Shown here: one piece after another, positions 1 to 9,036 of the stretch
How the letters are laid out: each line of letters begins with the position of its first letter
Numbering within the stretch: the first letter of the stretch is position 1
Notes under the pieces: generated by a model
The model's database searches: none
The model's input: the letters and a program-made list of their open reading frames with translations, nothing else
What the model was told of the DNA's origin: nothing
Position numbers and translations under genes: made by a program
Assembly: GCA_964372115.1 (NCBI GenBank)
Contig: CAYJPN010000006.1
Location: 124,001-188,000 of the forward strand
Direction of reading: 5' to 3'
Source: CG2-30-36-16 sp964372115
Lineage (GTDB): Bacteria; Bacteroidota; Ignavibacteria; Ignavibacteriales; Ignavibacteriaceae
DNA length: 64,000 bases

Positions 1-46
1 TATCAACTATAACTCCGGCAATTTTATTTTTCAGATATTCTATCAT
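1..46 (-). CDS. 5' end of an unidentified gene downstream of ligA (partial)
   Basis: An ATG on the minus strand at 44-46 overlaps the ligA stop codon in an ATGA arrangement, and 15 codons (MIEYLKNKIAGVIVD) stay open to the window edge. The 4-bp overlap is typical of translationally coupled operon genes and supports a real start. The short N-terminus, beginning MI-x-x-L-K with alternating hydrophobic residues, would be compatible with a RuvA-type OB-fold start. Fifteen residues cannot establish this, so no name is given. Confidence 0.4.
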   Translation of the reverse strand, partial: MIEYLKNKIAGVIVD

Positions 47-2073
47 TTATTTTCCGCCTCTTGCAGGTGTTTCAGTAGTTCGCTTTCATTCATTATTTCC
101 ACACCAAGGTTTTCGGCTTTGGAAAGTTTGGAACCAGCACTTTCACCGGCTATTAAAAAATTTGTATTTTTACTTACGCTCGAAGTAATTTTACCGCCGA
201 GCTCTGTTATCTTTGCGCCTGCTTCCTCTCTCGAAAATGAGGCTAAAGTTCCGGTCAACACAAAAGTTTTCCCTGAAAAAAAAGTCTCCGCTCTAATAGT
301 TTTTTCAGCTTTAAAGTTTACACCGTGTTCTTTTAATCTTTTTATGATTGTTCGGTTTGATTGGTTTGAAAAAAACTTTACCACGCTGCCGCTAATGCTC
401 GGACCAATTTCATGAATCGACGTAATTTTTTCTTCCGCAGCATTCATCAAATCATCAATTGATAAAAAATGTTCGGCTAATTTTTTTGCGGCGCCGGCGC
501 CAACATAACGAATACCGAGGGCAAACAATACTTTTGCAAATGGCTGTTTTTTACTTTCTTCAATTGCAGCAAGCAAATTATCAACACTCTTTTCACCGAG
601 TCGATCTATTTCAATTAACTCCCCGCGCTTCTCTTTTAATTCATAAATATCAGCGTATGATTTCAAAAATCCTTTATCCACAAATAAATCTATCAATGCT
701 TCACCAAGTCCCTCAATATCCATCGCGCCCCGTGATGCAAAATGTTCAAGTCGTCCTTTTTCCTGCGCCGGGCATTCGGTATTCTCACAATAATAAGCAA
801 CTTCGCTTTCAGGCTGAAATAAAGATGCGCCGCAAACAGGACAATTTGCCGGCGGTTGGGAGGGTTGTGAATTTGTATCTCTTTTTTCGAGAACAACTGC
901 TACAACTTTCGGTATTACATCACCCCCTTTTTCAATTATAACTGTATCGTATTCTCTAATATCTTTGCGGCGTATTTCATCTATATTGTGCAGGGTTGCC
1001 CTGCTGATTGTAGAACCGGCAAGCAGTACCGGTTCAAGTTCTGCCACGGGGGTAACAGCACCTGTTCTTCCTACGCTCCATGTTATTTTATTTAGTTTTG
1101 TAAAAGCTTGTTTTGCTTTAAATTTAAAAGCAATTGCCCACCTTGGCGATTTGGCAATACTGCCGAGAATTTTTTGTTGACGAATTGAATTAACTTTTAT
1201 AACCGCGCCGTCTACTTCGTACTCAAGTGAGTTTCGTTTTTCTTCGAGTATGCGGCAGTACTCTAACACGTTATTTATCGATTTGCAAAGTTTTGTTTCA
1301 GGGTTTACATTAAATCCGAGTTTTTTTAGTATTTGCAAATTTTCAAATTGAGAATCGAAATTTTCATCGGTAGAAATTAAAACATAAGCAAACATGTTTA
1401 GAGGGCGTTGAGCAACTATACGGGGGTTCTGCATTTTTAATGTGCCGGCAGAAGAATTACGCGGATTGGCAAAAAGTTTTTCTCCTTTTTCTTCCCGTTC
1501 TTTATTTAACTTTTTAAAGTCTTCAACCTTCATAAAAATTTCGCCGCGCACCTCAACATCCTTCAAGTCGTAAGGAATATCGCTTGCTTCTTTAAAACGC
1601 AGCGGGATAGTTTTTATAGTCTTTACATTTGCAGTAATTTCTTCGCCTGTAAAACCGTCACCACGTGTTGCTGCAGTATTCAGCAATCCGTTTAAATAAT
1701 TAATATTAACCGAAGCGCCGTCGATTTTATACTCAACAACATATTCTACTTCTTCCTCCTCAGGCAGCCCTTCGCGCACCCGTCTATCGAAGTCATTTAG
1801 TTCGTCTTCGTTATAACTGTTAGCAAGACTGAGCATCGGTACTTTGTGTGTTATGCTTTTAAATTCTTTTGTTAAATCTTTACCAACACGCTGTGTGGGG
1901 GAATCGGGTGAAACAAACTCAGGGTGCTCTGCTTCTAACTTCTCGAGCTCTTTGATGAGCATATCGTATTCATAATCGCCTATTATTGGCTCAGCAAGAA
2001 CATAATATTTGTAATCGTACTCGCGGATTAGCTCGCAAAGGGTTTCTATTCTTTTATTAACTTCGGAAGACAT
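43..2073 (-). CDS. ligA: NAD-dependent DNA ligase LigA
   Basis: The 676-residue protein has the usual LigA length. It seals nicks in replication and repair using NAD+ as AMP donor. The N-terminal NAD-binding Ia region (DYEYDMLIKEL) is followed by the adenylation motif KIDG with catalytic Lys at residue 116. The central part carries the OB fold, then a four-cysteine zinc finger (CPVCG ... CENTECPAQ) at roughly residues 410-435. Helix-hairpin-helix repeats follow, and a C-terminal BRCT domain (GKTFVLTGTL ... GGKITSSVSKNTNFLIAG) occupies about 595-670. The KIDG form differs slightly from the commoner KLDG but keeps the Lys and Asp. It starts 5 bp after the rodZ-like gene ends, so it is very likely co-transcribed with it. 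Confidence 0.98.
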   Translation of the reverse strand: MSSEVNKRIETLCELIREYDYKYYVLAEPIIGDYEYDMLIKELEKLEAEHPEFVSPDSPTQRVGKDLTKEFKSITHKVPMLSLANSYNEDELNDFDRRVREGLPEEEEVEYVVEYKIDGASVNINYLNGLLNTAATRGDGFTGEEITANVKTIKTIPLRFKEASDIPYDLKDVEVRGEIFMKVEDFKKLNKEREEKGEKLFANPRNSSAGTLKMQNPRIVAQRPLNMFAYVLISTDENFDSQFENLQILKKLGFNVNPETKLCKSINNVLEYCRILEEKRNSLEYEVDGAVIKVNSIRQQKILGSIAKSPRWAIAFKFKAKQAFTKLNKITWSVGRTGAVTPVAELEPVLLAGSTISRATLHNIDEIRRKDIREYDTVIIEKGGDVIPKVVAVVLEKRDTNSQPSQPPANCPVCGASLFQPESEVAYYCENTECPAQEKGRLEHFASRGAMDIEGLGEALIDLFVDKGFLKSYADIYELKEKRGELIEIDRLGEKSVDNLLAAIEESKKQPFAKVLFALGIRYVGAGAAKKLAEHFLSIDDLMNAAEEKITSIHEIGPSISGSVVKFFSNQSNRTIIKRLKEHGVNFKAEKTIRAETFFSGKTFVLTGTLASFSREEAGAKITELGGKITSSVSKNTNFLIAGESAGSKLSKAENLGVEIMNESELLKHLQEAENK

Positions 2074-2078
2074 ATTTG

Positions 2079-2954
2079 TTACAACTGATTTTGTAACTGG
2101 TAAATACCGGAGGCGTCTATTTTAAATGACATACTTGTTCTTCGTTTGCCTGAAAAATTTAATAACCTGTTATTCAAGTATAAATTAACACCGCCGGAAT
2201 TGCCGAGTGTAATATTAAATATTTTTTTTGCCGCAACAGTTTTTTTTGAGTTGGGAGTTATTATAAAATCATCCGGCATTTTTCCATCACTTACTATTTT
2301 TATCCATGAGGAATCCAAAGCGTGAATTGTAAGAATTAAGCTGTCTGAATTAGTGATTGATGATAATGAATCTACCGGCTGCTCCGGTTTTTCATCATAT
2401 CTTTGGTTTTCATTAATTATTTCATCATACGATTTTTCGGGGACAATTATATCGTTACTGCTCCTTAAAAAAACAGTGTAAACAACCACCGCAAGCACTA
2501 AAACAACAATAGCAATAATACCTATTTGAGCGGTATTCAGTTTTCCTCCATCGGAATGTGACTGACTTTTTAATGATGAGTCGTATGAAGGAACGCTTCG
2601 AGTATCGGGTTTTGGGGAAGATATTGGTCGTTTCGCTACTTCTTTTTGCTGTGTTGTTTCATCATTAGTTTCAACCGATTTTTCACTTGCAACCGGAAGG
2701 TTATCTTCAACAAACAGTTGTCCTTTTTTTGCAGCCTCAAACCTTTTTAATGTTTTTATCTCATCCAGCCCGACTACTTTTGAGTAATCTTTTATAAACG
2801 CACGAACATATACATCCGGAAGAAATGAAAAATCGCCAAATTCCATTTGCTCGAGAAATTTTATATCGATACGTGTTTTAGCCGCCAGCTGTTGAATAGT
2901 GAAATCATTTTTTTCTCTGGCTTGTTTCAGCTCTTCTGCAAATTTGTCAAGCAT
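2079..2954 (-). CDS. RodZ-like helix-turn-helix membrane protein
   Basis: This 291-residue protein has the RodZ layout. Residues 1-70 form an N-terminal cytoplasmic helix-turn-helix (EELKQAREKNDFTIQQLAAKTRIDIKFLEQMEFGDF and the following YVRAFIKDYSKVVGLD, the HTH_25 pattern). A polar, Ser/Thr/Glu-rich linker follows. One transmembrane segment (IGIIAIVVLVLAVVVYTVF) lies near residues 145-165, and a C-terminal periplasmic beta-rich domain of the DUF4115 type near 205-291. RodZ anchors MreB filaments to the membrane and helps rod-shape elongation. Orthology to E. coli RodZ is inferred from architecture only. It lies 18 bp after rsmB and 5 bp before ligA. Confidence 0.8.
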   Translation of the reverse strand: MLDKFAEELKQAREKNDFTIQQLAAKTRIDIKFLEQMEFGDFSFLPDVYVRAFIKDYSKVVGLDEIKTLKRFEAAKKGQLFVEDNLPVASEKSVETNDETTQQKEVAKRPISSPKPDTRSVPSYDSSLKSQSHSDGGKLNTAQIGIIAIVVLVLAVVVYTVFLRSSNDIIVPEKSYDEIINENQRYDEKPEQPVDSLSSITNSDSLILTIHALDSSWIKIVSDGKMPDDFIITPNSKKTVAAKKIFNITLGNSGGVNLYLNNRLLNFSGKRRTSMSFKIDASGIYQLQNQL

Positions 2955-2972
2955 AATATCTCTAAATTTATT

Positions 2973-4337
2973 TTAATTTTTTCTAACTATTCTGGCCGCA
3001 AAAGCTCCGTCCATATGGTGTAGCTGTGGGAGAGTCTGAACACAGCCGTTTTCGTCAATTAAATCTTTTCGAAAAAACTCACCTGCGGGTTGAAGCTGAA
3101 AACCGGGATTATTTATTAAAAATTTATTAACTACTTCAAAGTTTTCCTCTGGTTCTATTGAGCAAGTACTGTATACAAGTACTCCGCCCGGTTTAAGAAG
3201 GGATGCTGCTTTTTTAATCAGATCATACTGATTTTTTGCCATCTTCCTGATGTCAAGCAGATCTTTTTTCCATTTTATGTCGGGCTTTTTTGATAATGTT
3301 CCCGTTCCAGAGCAGGGCACATCGGCAAGTACTCGGTCATACGGGCCGCCCTCAAACTCAAGTGCATTAATCACAAAAGTTTTATAAGATTTTATCCCGA
3401 GCCGCTCCATATTATTTTCTAAAATTTTTAATCTGCTTTCATATCTGTCTAAAGTTGTTATCTCACCTTCATCATTCATAAGGTGGGCTAAAAATGCCGT
3501 CTTGCCGCCGGGCGCTGCAAATAAATCAATTACCTTTTCACCCGGCTGCGGGTCGAGAAGTTTGCACGCGAGACCTGCGCTTTCATCCTGGATGTTAAAA
3601 TAACCTTTAGAAAAATACTCCCACGCGGTTATGTTTGTTAAATTTTGCAGTTGAAAAAATTCCGGTAAAAATTTGCCTGTAGTATAACGCAAGTTAACCG
3701 ATTCTAGTAATTGTATAAACTCATCTCTATTGGTTTTTAAACCATTTATGCGAAGCGTTAAATAAGGTTTTTCGTTATTAGCTGCAAGAAGTTTTTCCGT
3801 GTCCTCTCTTCCGAAGCGGGCTAAGTAACGTTTTATCATCCAGCTTGGATGCGAATAAAATGCTGCGAGGTAACCAATCAAATCTTCGTTTGGATCCGGA
3901 TAACGAAGCGAATTTTTTGTGCGCAGGATGTTTCTAAGAATCGCGTTTGTTAAATCAGCAGGTTTTTGTCCCTGAAGTCTTTTTACAAACTCAACTCCCT
4001 CGTTAACGGCTGCATGGTCGGGCACTCTGTCTAAAAATAAAATCTGGTAAAGTGCAACGCGCAAACCGTTCTTTAAATTAGGAATAGCTTTGGAAAACTG
4101 ACCTTTATAAAAACCGTTCAGTACCCAGTCAAGGCGTCCCATCCAGCGAATAACGCCATGTACTATCTCAAATAAAAGCGCTTTATCCGGTCCGGAGAAA
4201 TCCGAATTTCGCATTTCATTATCAAGAAGCTTATCAAGGTAAGCATCGGTTCTTTCTACGCGATTTAAGATTTTAACCGCCATACCTCTAACTCCCTCAT
4301 ATAAGTCAACTACTTTATGTTCTGTAAACTCTGCCAT
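2973..4337 (-). CDS. rsmB: 16S rRNA m5C967 methyltransferase RsmB
   Basis: The 454-residue protein has an N-terminal NusB-like RNA-binding domain (about 20-160; AVKILNRVERTDAYLDKLL, ALLFEIVHGVIRWMGRLDW). The C-terminal SAM-dependent methyltransferase domain shows the SAM-binding loop DLFAAPGGKT, the catalytic motif DVPCSGTGTL and the second active-site cysteine motif YSTCSIEPEENE-like (STCSIEPEEN). This two-cysteine arrangement is typical of RNA m5C methyltransferases, and the NusB fusion points to RsmB (Sun/Fmu). The gene begins 3 bp after the glmU-like gene stops. A second Met at residue 19 could also serve as start, but the residues before it (LYEGVRGM) look like part of the domain. Confidence 0.93.
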   Translation of the reverse strand: MAEFTEHKVVDLYEGVRGMAVKILNRVERTDAYLDKLLDNEMRNSDFSGPDKALLFEIVHGVIRWMGRLDWVLNGFYKGQFSKAIPNLKNGLRVALYQILFLDRVPDHAAVNEGVEFVKRLQGQKPADLTNAILRNILRTKNSLRYPDPNEDLIGYLAAFYSHPSWMIKRYLARFGREDTEKLLAANNEKPYLTLRINGLKTNRDEFIQLLESVNLRYTTGKFLPEFFQLQNLTNITAWEYFSKGYFNIQDESAGLACKLLDPQPGEKVIDLFAAPGGKTAFLAHLMNDEGEITTLDRYESRLKILENNMERLGIKSYKTFVINALEFEGGPYDRVLADVPCSGTGTLSKKPDIKWKKDLLDIRKMAKNQYDLIKKAASLLKPGGVLVYSTCSIEPEENFEVVNKFLINNPGFQLQPAGEFFRKDLIDENGCVQTLPQLHHMDGAFAARIVRKN

Positions 4338-4340
4338 AAA

Positions 4341-5606
4341 TTAATACGGATATCCGCGTTTTCTCCTTTCCTTTTTTGTAAGATCAAATATCTTTCTAAA
4401 TAGTTTTTCTTCAACATTGAACAAATATTTTTCGCGTCTTGCCATTACACGGTTGGCTGTTTCAATGCTTCGTTCAATATCGTAAGTTGTAACAGCATCG
4501 CTTCCGCCCCAGGAAAATGAAGGCAGATATTTTGGAGGAAATCCGGCGCCAAAAATATTGCACGAAAATCCAACAATGGTTCCGGTATTAAACATTGTGT
4601 TAATCGCGGTTTTTGTATGGTCTCCCATAATAACACCCAGAAACTGAGAGCCGCTATCAACAACTTCGCCGTTAATATAAACTTTTACGTTGCCGTAATT
4701 ATTTTTTAAATCGCTGCAGTTTGTATCCGCCCCTATGTTAACCCAACTGCCGAGATAAGCATGACCGAGAAAGCCTGCATGCTGTTTGTTTGAATAGGGA
4801 AGAATTATTGAGTCTTCAATTTCGCCGCCGACTTTGCAAACTTTTCCGATGCTAACATTTTCATAAAGCACCGCAGTGCTTTTTACAAGTGTTCTTTCGC
4901 CAACATAAACAGCGCCTTCAATAACCGCGTTCGGATAAATAAGCGCGTCTCTATCTATGTAAACCGGTCCTTTCGTCGCGTCAATTACCGCTCCGGGTTT
5001 TATTACAGCGCCTTCTTCAATGTACACATTTTCTTTGCCAATAATATGCGCACCGGGATAAACTTTACCTTTAATGTTTTCCTGACCTGCATGAACATGT
5101 TTCATTAGATACTGGTAATCTTTTAAGATCTCAGAACCGTTGTTGTTTACAAGATCCCAAATATAATCGATAGTTTTTATATCAACTTTTTCAACCGGCA
5201 AACCATCAAAATTAGATTCACTCAATAGGTCGTGCATCCTACCTTTTAATTCATCAAGATTTTTGCCGGATACGCGTGCGGCAACTATTGAGTCTCCGTT
5301 AAGATATAGTTTATCTTCCCCCTCAAGCGGAATTATTTCCGCCATGTTTAAGGGAGCCAAAACCCTGCCGTTTATAAATAAACAGCTGTCATCCTCAATT
5401 TTATTAACCGGAATACCGGGATTATGAATTCTTACCACCGAATCTAAATATGTTCTGCAATGAAGCGAATATTTAATTCCGGGGTAGGAACGAACAATTT
5501 TTGCACGCAGACTGTTTATTCCGCAAATCAAATGATAACTCGGTCTCGAAAATATCAGCGGTTCAAGTCGGTCGTAATTAATGCCTTCAAAAATACAAAG
5601 TTGCAC
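4341..5606 (-). CDS. Bacteroidetes-type GlmU-like sugar nucleotidyltransferase/acetyltransferase
   Basis: The 421-residue protein combines a reduced N-terminal nucleotidyltransferase-like half (residues 1-170) with a long left-handed beta-helix built from hexapeptide repeats (about 175-370; VYIEEGAVIKPGAVID, VYIDRDALIYPNAVIEGAVYVGERT). Its start, CIFEGINYDRLEPLIFSRP, and its overall form match the alternative GlmU family of Bacteroidetes, proposed to make UDP-N-acetylglucosamine for peptidoglycan and glycans. The assignment rests on family resemblance; substrate specificity is not visible. It starts at GTG (5604-5606) with GGGAA just upstream. It is the first gene of a tight minus-strand operon reaching ligA. 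Confidence 0.8.
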   Translation of the reverse strand: MQLCIFEGINYDRLEPLIFSRPSYHLICGINSLRAKIVRSYPGIKYSLHCRTYLDSVVRIHNPGIPVNKIEDDSCLFINGRVLAPLNMAEIIPLEGEDKLYLNGDSIVAARVSGKNLDELKGRMHDLLSESNFDGLPVEKVDIKTIDYIWDLVNNNGSEILKDYQYLMKHVHAGQENIKGKVYPGAHIIGKENVYIEEGAVIKPGAVIDATKGPVYIDRDALIYPNAVIEGAVYVGERTLVKSTAVLYENVSIGKVCKVGGEIEDSIILPYSNKQHAGFLGHAYLGSWVNIGADTNCSDLKNNYGNVKVYINGEVVDSGSQFLGVIMGDHTKTAINTMFNTGTIVGFSCNIFGAGFPPKYLPSFSWGGSDAVTTYDIERSIETANRVMARREKYLFNVEEKLFRKIFDLTKKERRKRGYPY

Positions 5607-6277
5607 AATTCCCTCAATAAAAAATTTGGGCGCAATTTAACATTTTTTAAGGTAATAATCTCGGTAGAATTTGTTGTTGAATATTTGATTTGCTTCTATT
5701 AAAAGTAGGTGTAATATCCTTAAGATCAAAGCAAACAGATGAACGGAATGATTTTATGGAGTAGTACTTTAAAATGTTGTAGATACGACAGCATAGATTT
5801 GTCGGCAAAAGGATTGATTGCTGATAACAACGCCCTTTGATAAATTTATATCAATAGTTTGATGGTAATTGAGGAAAAAAACTTACCCCGCTAAACTCTT
5901 TACAAAATGGGAAATATTGCGTAATGCGACTTATAATCATCAAAATTATTATGTTACATTTTTCAAAAATAATGGATAAAACTTTATTCTTTTTGCCATG
6001 TTTCAGTTTGAATTGGTAACCTCATTACTTTATTTTTGTAAAAAACTGAAACTTCATCCCCACAACTGCACCTAACCCCTTAAGATTCAATCTCTTGTAT
6101 TTCTATATCAAATACTTTAAGTTTGAACCTCAATATTCACATACTCTATCACAAAAAACAAATTTTTAGCAAATTAAACTGCTCTGGTTTTCTTATATTG
6201 CATAAGGACAACTGTTTGTAGTTTATTACGTATGATTACAGTTACTCAAGAATGATTAATATGACGAAGGAATTAGG
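5607..6277. other. Divergent intergenic region with no gene seen
   Basis: This 671-bp AT-rich stretch separates the divergent glmU-like and aceE transcription units, so it must hold promoters for both. I see no ORF with coding character, no tRNA and no clear hairpin. A convincing Bacteroidetes-type -33/-7 pair could not be picked out by eye. The aceE ribosome binding site (GAAGGAATTAGG) lies at its right end. Confidence 0.6.
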
Positions 6278-8950
6278 ATGAACGATAAAAAGAAAGAACT
6301 TGACGTTAATGAAATAGAAACAAGAGAGTGGCTATACTCACTAGATTACGTGTTGCAGAATGGCGGACCTGAAAGAGTAAAAGAACTGCTTGAGCAGCTT
6401 CAAGTACGCGCTCATAAAGCAGGCGTCTTAATCCCGTTTTCTGCAAACACACCTTATATAAATAGTATAACAAGAGAAAAGCAACCGCCCTTCCCCGGTG
6501 ACCGCGAAATTGAACGACGCATAAAAAGTATAATTCGCTGGAATGCTATGGCATTAGTTGTTAAAGCAAACAAAATGGAAGCCGGTATTGGCGGACATAT
6601 TTCTACGTTTGCCTCTGCCGCTACTATTTACGAAATCGGGTTTAATCATTTTTTCAAAGGCAGGGGCGACACCCACAGCGGCGACCAGATTTATTTCCAG
6701 GGTCATGCTTCCCCCGGCATATACGCGCGCGCTTTTCTTGAAGGCAGATTAAAAATAGAACAGCTTGAAAATTTCAGAAGAGAACTAAAACCATCGGGAG
6801 GCTTATCATCATACCCCCATCCGTGGCTCATGCCAGATTTCTGGGAATTCCCAACTGTCTCTATGGGTCTCGGACCGCTTCAGGCAATTTACCAGGCACG
6901 CTTTAACCGCTATCTTGAAGACCGTGGTTTAAAAGAAAACAAAAACAATAAAGTTTGGGCATTCCTCGGTGACGGCGAAACAGACGAGCCTGAATCGCTC
7001 GGAGCTATTACACTCGCTTCACGAGAAAAACTTGATAACTTAATTTTTGTAATTAACTGCAACCTGCAGCGCCTCGATGGTCCGGTTAGAGGTAACGGAA
7101 AAATTATACAGGAACTTGAAGCAATTTTCCGCGGCGCAGGATGGAATGTAATAAAAGTTGTATGGGGCAGCGATTGGGATCCTCTGCTTGACGCCGATGT
7201 AAACGGCAAACTTGTGAAGCGAATGAATGAGGTAGTCGATGGTCAGTATCAAAAGTATTCAGTTGAGTCCGGCGAATATGTCCGCGAGCATTTCTTCGGT
7301 ACAGATGATGAACTGCTGAACATGGTAAAACATCTGAACAATGAACAACTTCGTAAAATGAAACGCGGCGGGCACGACCCTGAAAAAGTTTATGCCGCAT
7401 TTAAAGCTGCTGTTGAACATACAGGTCAGCCGACTGTAATTCTTGCAAAAACAATAAAAGGTTACGGACTTGGCGAAAGCGGTGAAGGAAAAAATATAAC
7501 TCACCAGCAGAAAAAACTTAACGAAGAAGAATTAAAAGAATTCCGCACACGTTTCGGTATTCCTATTTCTGATGAAGAAATTGCAAACGCTCCATTTTAC
7601 AGACCCTCGGATGACAGCCCCGAGATAAAATATTTGCAAGCCCGCAGAAAAGAACTCGGAGGATACGTTCCCCAGCGTAAAGTTGATGTCCGTCCGATTA
7701 AAACTCCCCCGGAGGAAATTTTTGAAGAATTCTACAAAGGAACTGATGGACGGGAAGTATCATCAACCATGGTGTTTGTAAAAATACTTGCAAAACTTTT
7801 AAAGGATAAAGAACTCGGTAAATTTATCGTTCCTATTGTTCCTGATGAAGCACGTACATTTGGTATGGAAGCGTTGTTCCGCCAGATTGGAATTTACTCG
7901 CACGCAGGCCAGCTTTATGAACCGGTTGACAGTGAAAGTTTGCTTTATTACAAAGAAGCAAAAAACGGTCAGATACTTGAAGAAGGAATAAACGAAGCCG
8001 GTTCGATGTCGTCATTTATTGCCGCGGGCACTGCTTATGCATCGCATGGTATTAACATGATTCCATTTTTCATTTATTATTCTATGTTCGGAATGCAGCG
8101 CATAGGCGACCTTGTTTGGGCTGCCGGTGATATGCAGTGTAAAGGTTTTTTAGTTGGCGGTACCGCCGGAAGAACCACATTAAACGGTGAAGGTTTGCAG
8201 CACCAGGACGGACATAGTCATCTGCTCGCTTATCCTGTTCCTAATCTCGTTACTTATGATCCTGCGTTTGCTTATGAGCTTGCAGTAATAATACGCGACG
8301 GAATTAGAAGAATGTTTGAAGAGCAGGAAAATATTTTTTACTACATAACCGTAATGAATGAAAATTATGCGATGCCTGAAATGCCTAAAGGCTCTAAAGA
8401 AGGTATTGTTAAGGGAATGTATAAATTTAAAGCATCCGAAAAGAAAACAGCAAAATTAAAAGCGCAACTGTTCGGAAGCGGCACAATTTTAAATGAAGTT
8501 CTTAAAGCGAAACAAATTCTTGAAGATGATTACAAAGTTGCTGCCGATGTTTGGAGCGTTACAAGTTACAAAGAACTCCGCCGCGATGGTCTTGATACGG
8601 ATAGATGGAATATGCTCCATCCGTCAGCGGAACAAAAAGTTTCATACATTTCCCGGACTTTGAAGGATGAAAGCGGTGTATTTGTTGCCGCATCCGATTA
8701 TGTTAAAGCGCTCCCCGATTCTATTGCAAAATGGTTCCCGCGCCCGCTTATTTCGCTCGGCACAGATGGCTTTGGCAGAAGCGAAGGAAGAGCGGAACTG
8801 CGCGACTTTTTTGAGGTGGACGCAAAACATATTGTGCTTGCTACTCTTTATGCACTTTTTAGAGAAAATAAAATTAAAGACGTTGTTATGGAAAAAGCAA
8901 TGAAGGATTTAAATATAAATCCCGACAAAGCTAATCCGATGATTTCTTAA
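6278..8950 (+). CDS. aceE: Pyruvate dehydrogenase E1 component, homodimeric type
   Basis: The 890-residue protein is close to the ~887 residues of E. coli AceE and represents the single-chain (alpha2) E1, not the split alpha/beta form. It decarboxylates pyruvate with thiamine diphosphate and acetylates the lipoyl groups of E2. The N-terminus (REWLYSLDYVLQNGGPERV) is characteristic. The thiamine-diphosphate motif begins GDGETDEPES near residue 231 and ends in NCNLQRLDGPVRGNG. The C-terminal pyrimidine-binding and transketolase-like regions (EGINEAGSMSSFIAAGTAYA; GRTTLNGEGLQHQDGHSH) are intact. ATG 6278 is preceded by AAGGAATTAGG. It leads the aceE-aceF-lpdA cluster. Confidence 0.98.
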   Translation: MNDKKKELDVNEIETREWLYSLDYVLQNGGPERVKELLEQLQVRAHKAGVLIPFSANTPYINSITREKQPPFPGDREIERRIKSIIRWNAMALVVKANKMEAGIGGHISTFASAATIYEIGFNHFFKGRGDTHSGDQIYFQGHASPGIYARAFLEGRLKIEQLENFRRELKPSGGLSSYPHPWLMPDFWEFPTVSMGLGPLQAIYQARFNRYLEDRGLKENKNNKVWAFLGDGETDEPESLGAITLASREKLDNLIFVINCNLQRLDGPVRGNGKIIQELEAIFRGAGWNVIKVVWGSDWDPLLDADVNGKLVKRMNEVVDGQYQKYSVESGEYVREHFFGTDDELLNMVKHLNNEQLRKMKRGGHDPEKVYAAFKAAVEHTGQPTVILAKTIKGYGLGESGEGKNITHQQKKLNEEELKEFRTRFGIPISDEEIANAPFYRPSDDSPEIKYLQARRKELGGYVPQRKVDVRPIKTPPEEIFEEFYKGTDGREVSSTMVFVKILAKLLKDKELGKFIVPIVPDEARTFGMEALFRQIGIYSHAGQLYEPVDSESLLYYKEAKNGQILEEGINEAGSMSSFIAAGTAYASHGINMIPFFIYYSMFGMQRIGDLVWAAGDMQCKGFLVGGTAGRTTLNGEGLQHQDGHSHLLAYPVPNLVTYDPAFAYELAVIIRDGIRRMFEEQENIFYYITVMNENYAMPEMPKGSKEGIVKGMYKFKASEKKTAKLKAQLFGSGTILNEVLKAKQILEDDYKVAADVWSVTSYKELRRDGLDTDRWNMLHPSAEQKVSYISRTLKDESGVFVAASDYVKALPDSIAKWFPRPLISLGTDGFGRSEGRAELRDFFEVDAKHIVLATLYALFRENKIKDVVMEKAMKDLNINPDKANPMIS

Positions 8951-8969
8951 TTAAAATATTTTTTGATGC

Positions 8970-9000
8970 CGTCATCAATAAAAGTGACGACAGCTTTTTT
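8970..9000 (+). terminator. Possible weak hairpin/attenuator between aceE and aceF
   Basis: A 5-bp stem (CGTCA at 8970-8974 with TGACG at 8985-8989) is followed a few bases later by six Ts (8995-9000). It could partly terminate or process the mRNA between aceE and aceF. The stem is short, so it may be chance. Confidence 0.3.
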
Positions 9001-9036
9001 ATAATTATTTATATGAAATTTTGAACAAGGTTAAAA

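Noticed and set aside
459..941. 160-codon open frame antisense to ligA
   Set aside because: Lies wholly within the clearly coding ligA gene on the other strand; low-complexity Gln/Arg-rich product without domain features.
5460..5702. 80-codon plus-strand frame at the glmU-like start
   Set aside because: Overlaps the real gene antisense and runs into AT-rich intergenic DNA; no coding character.
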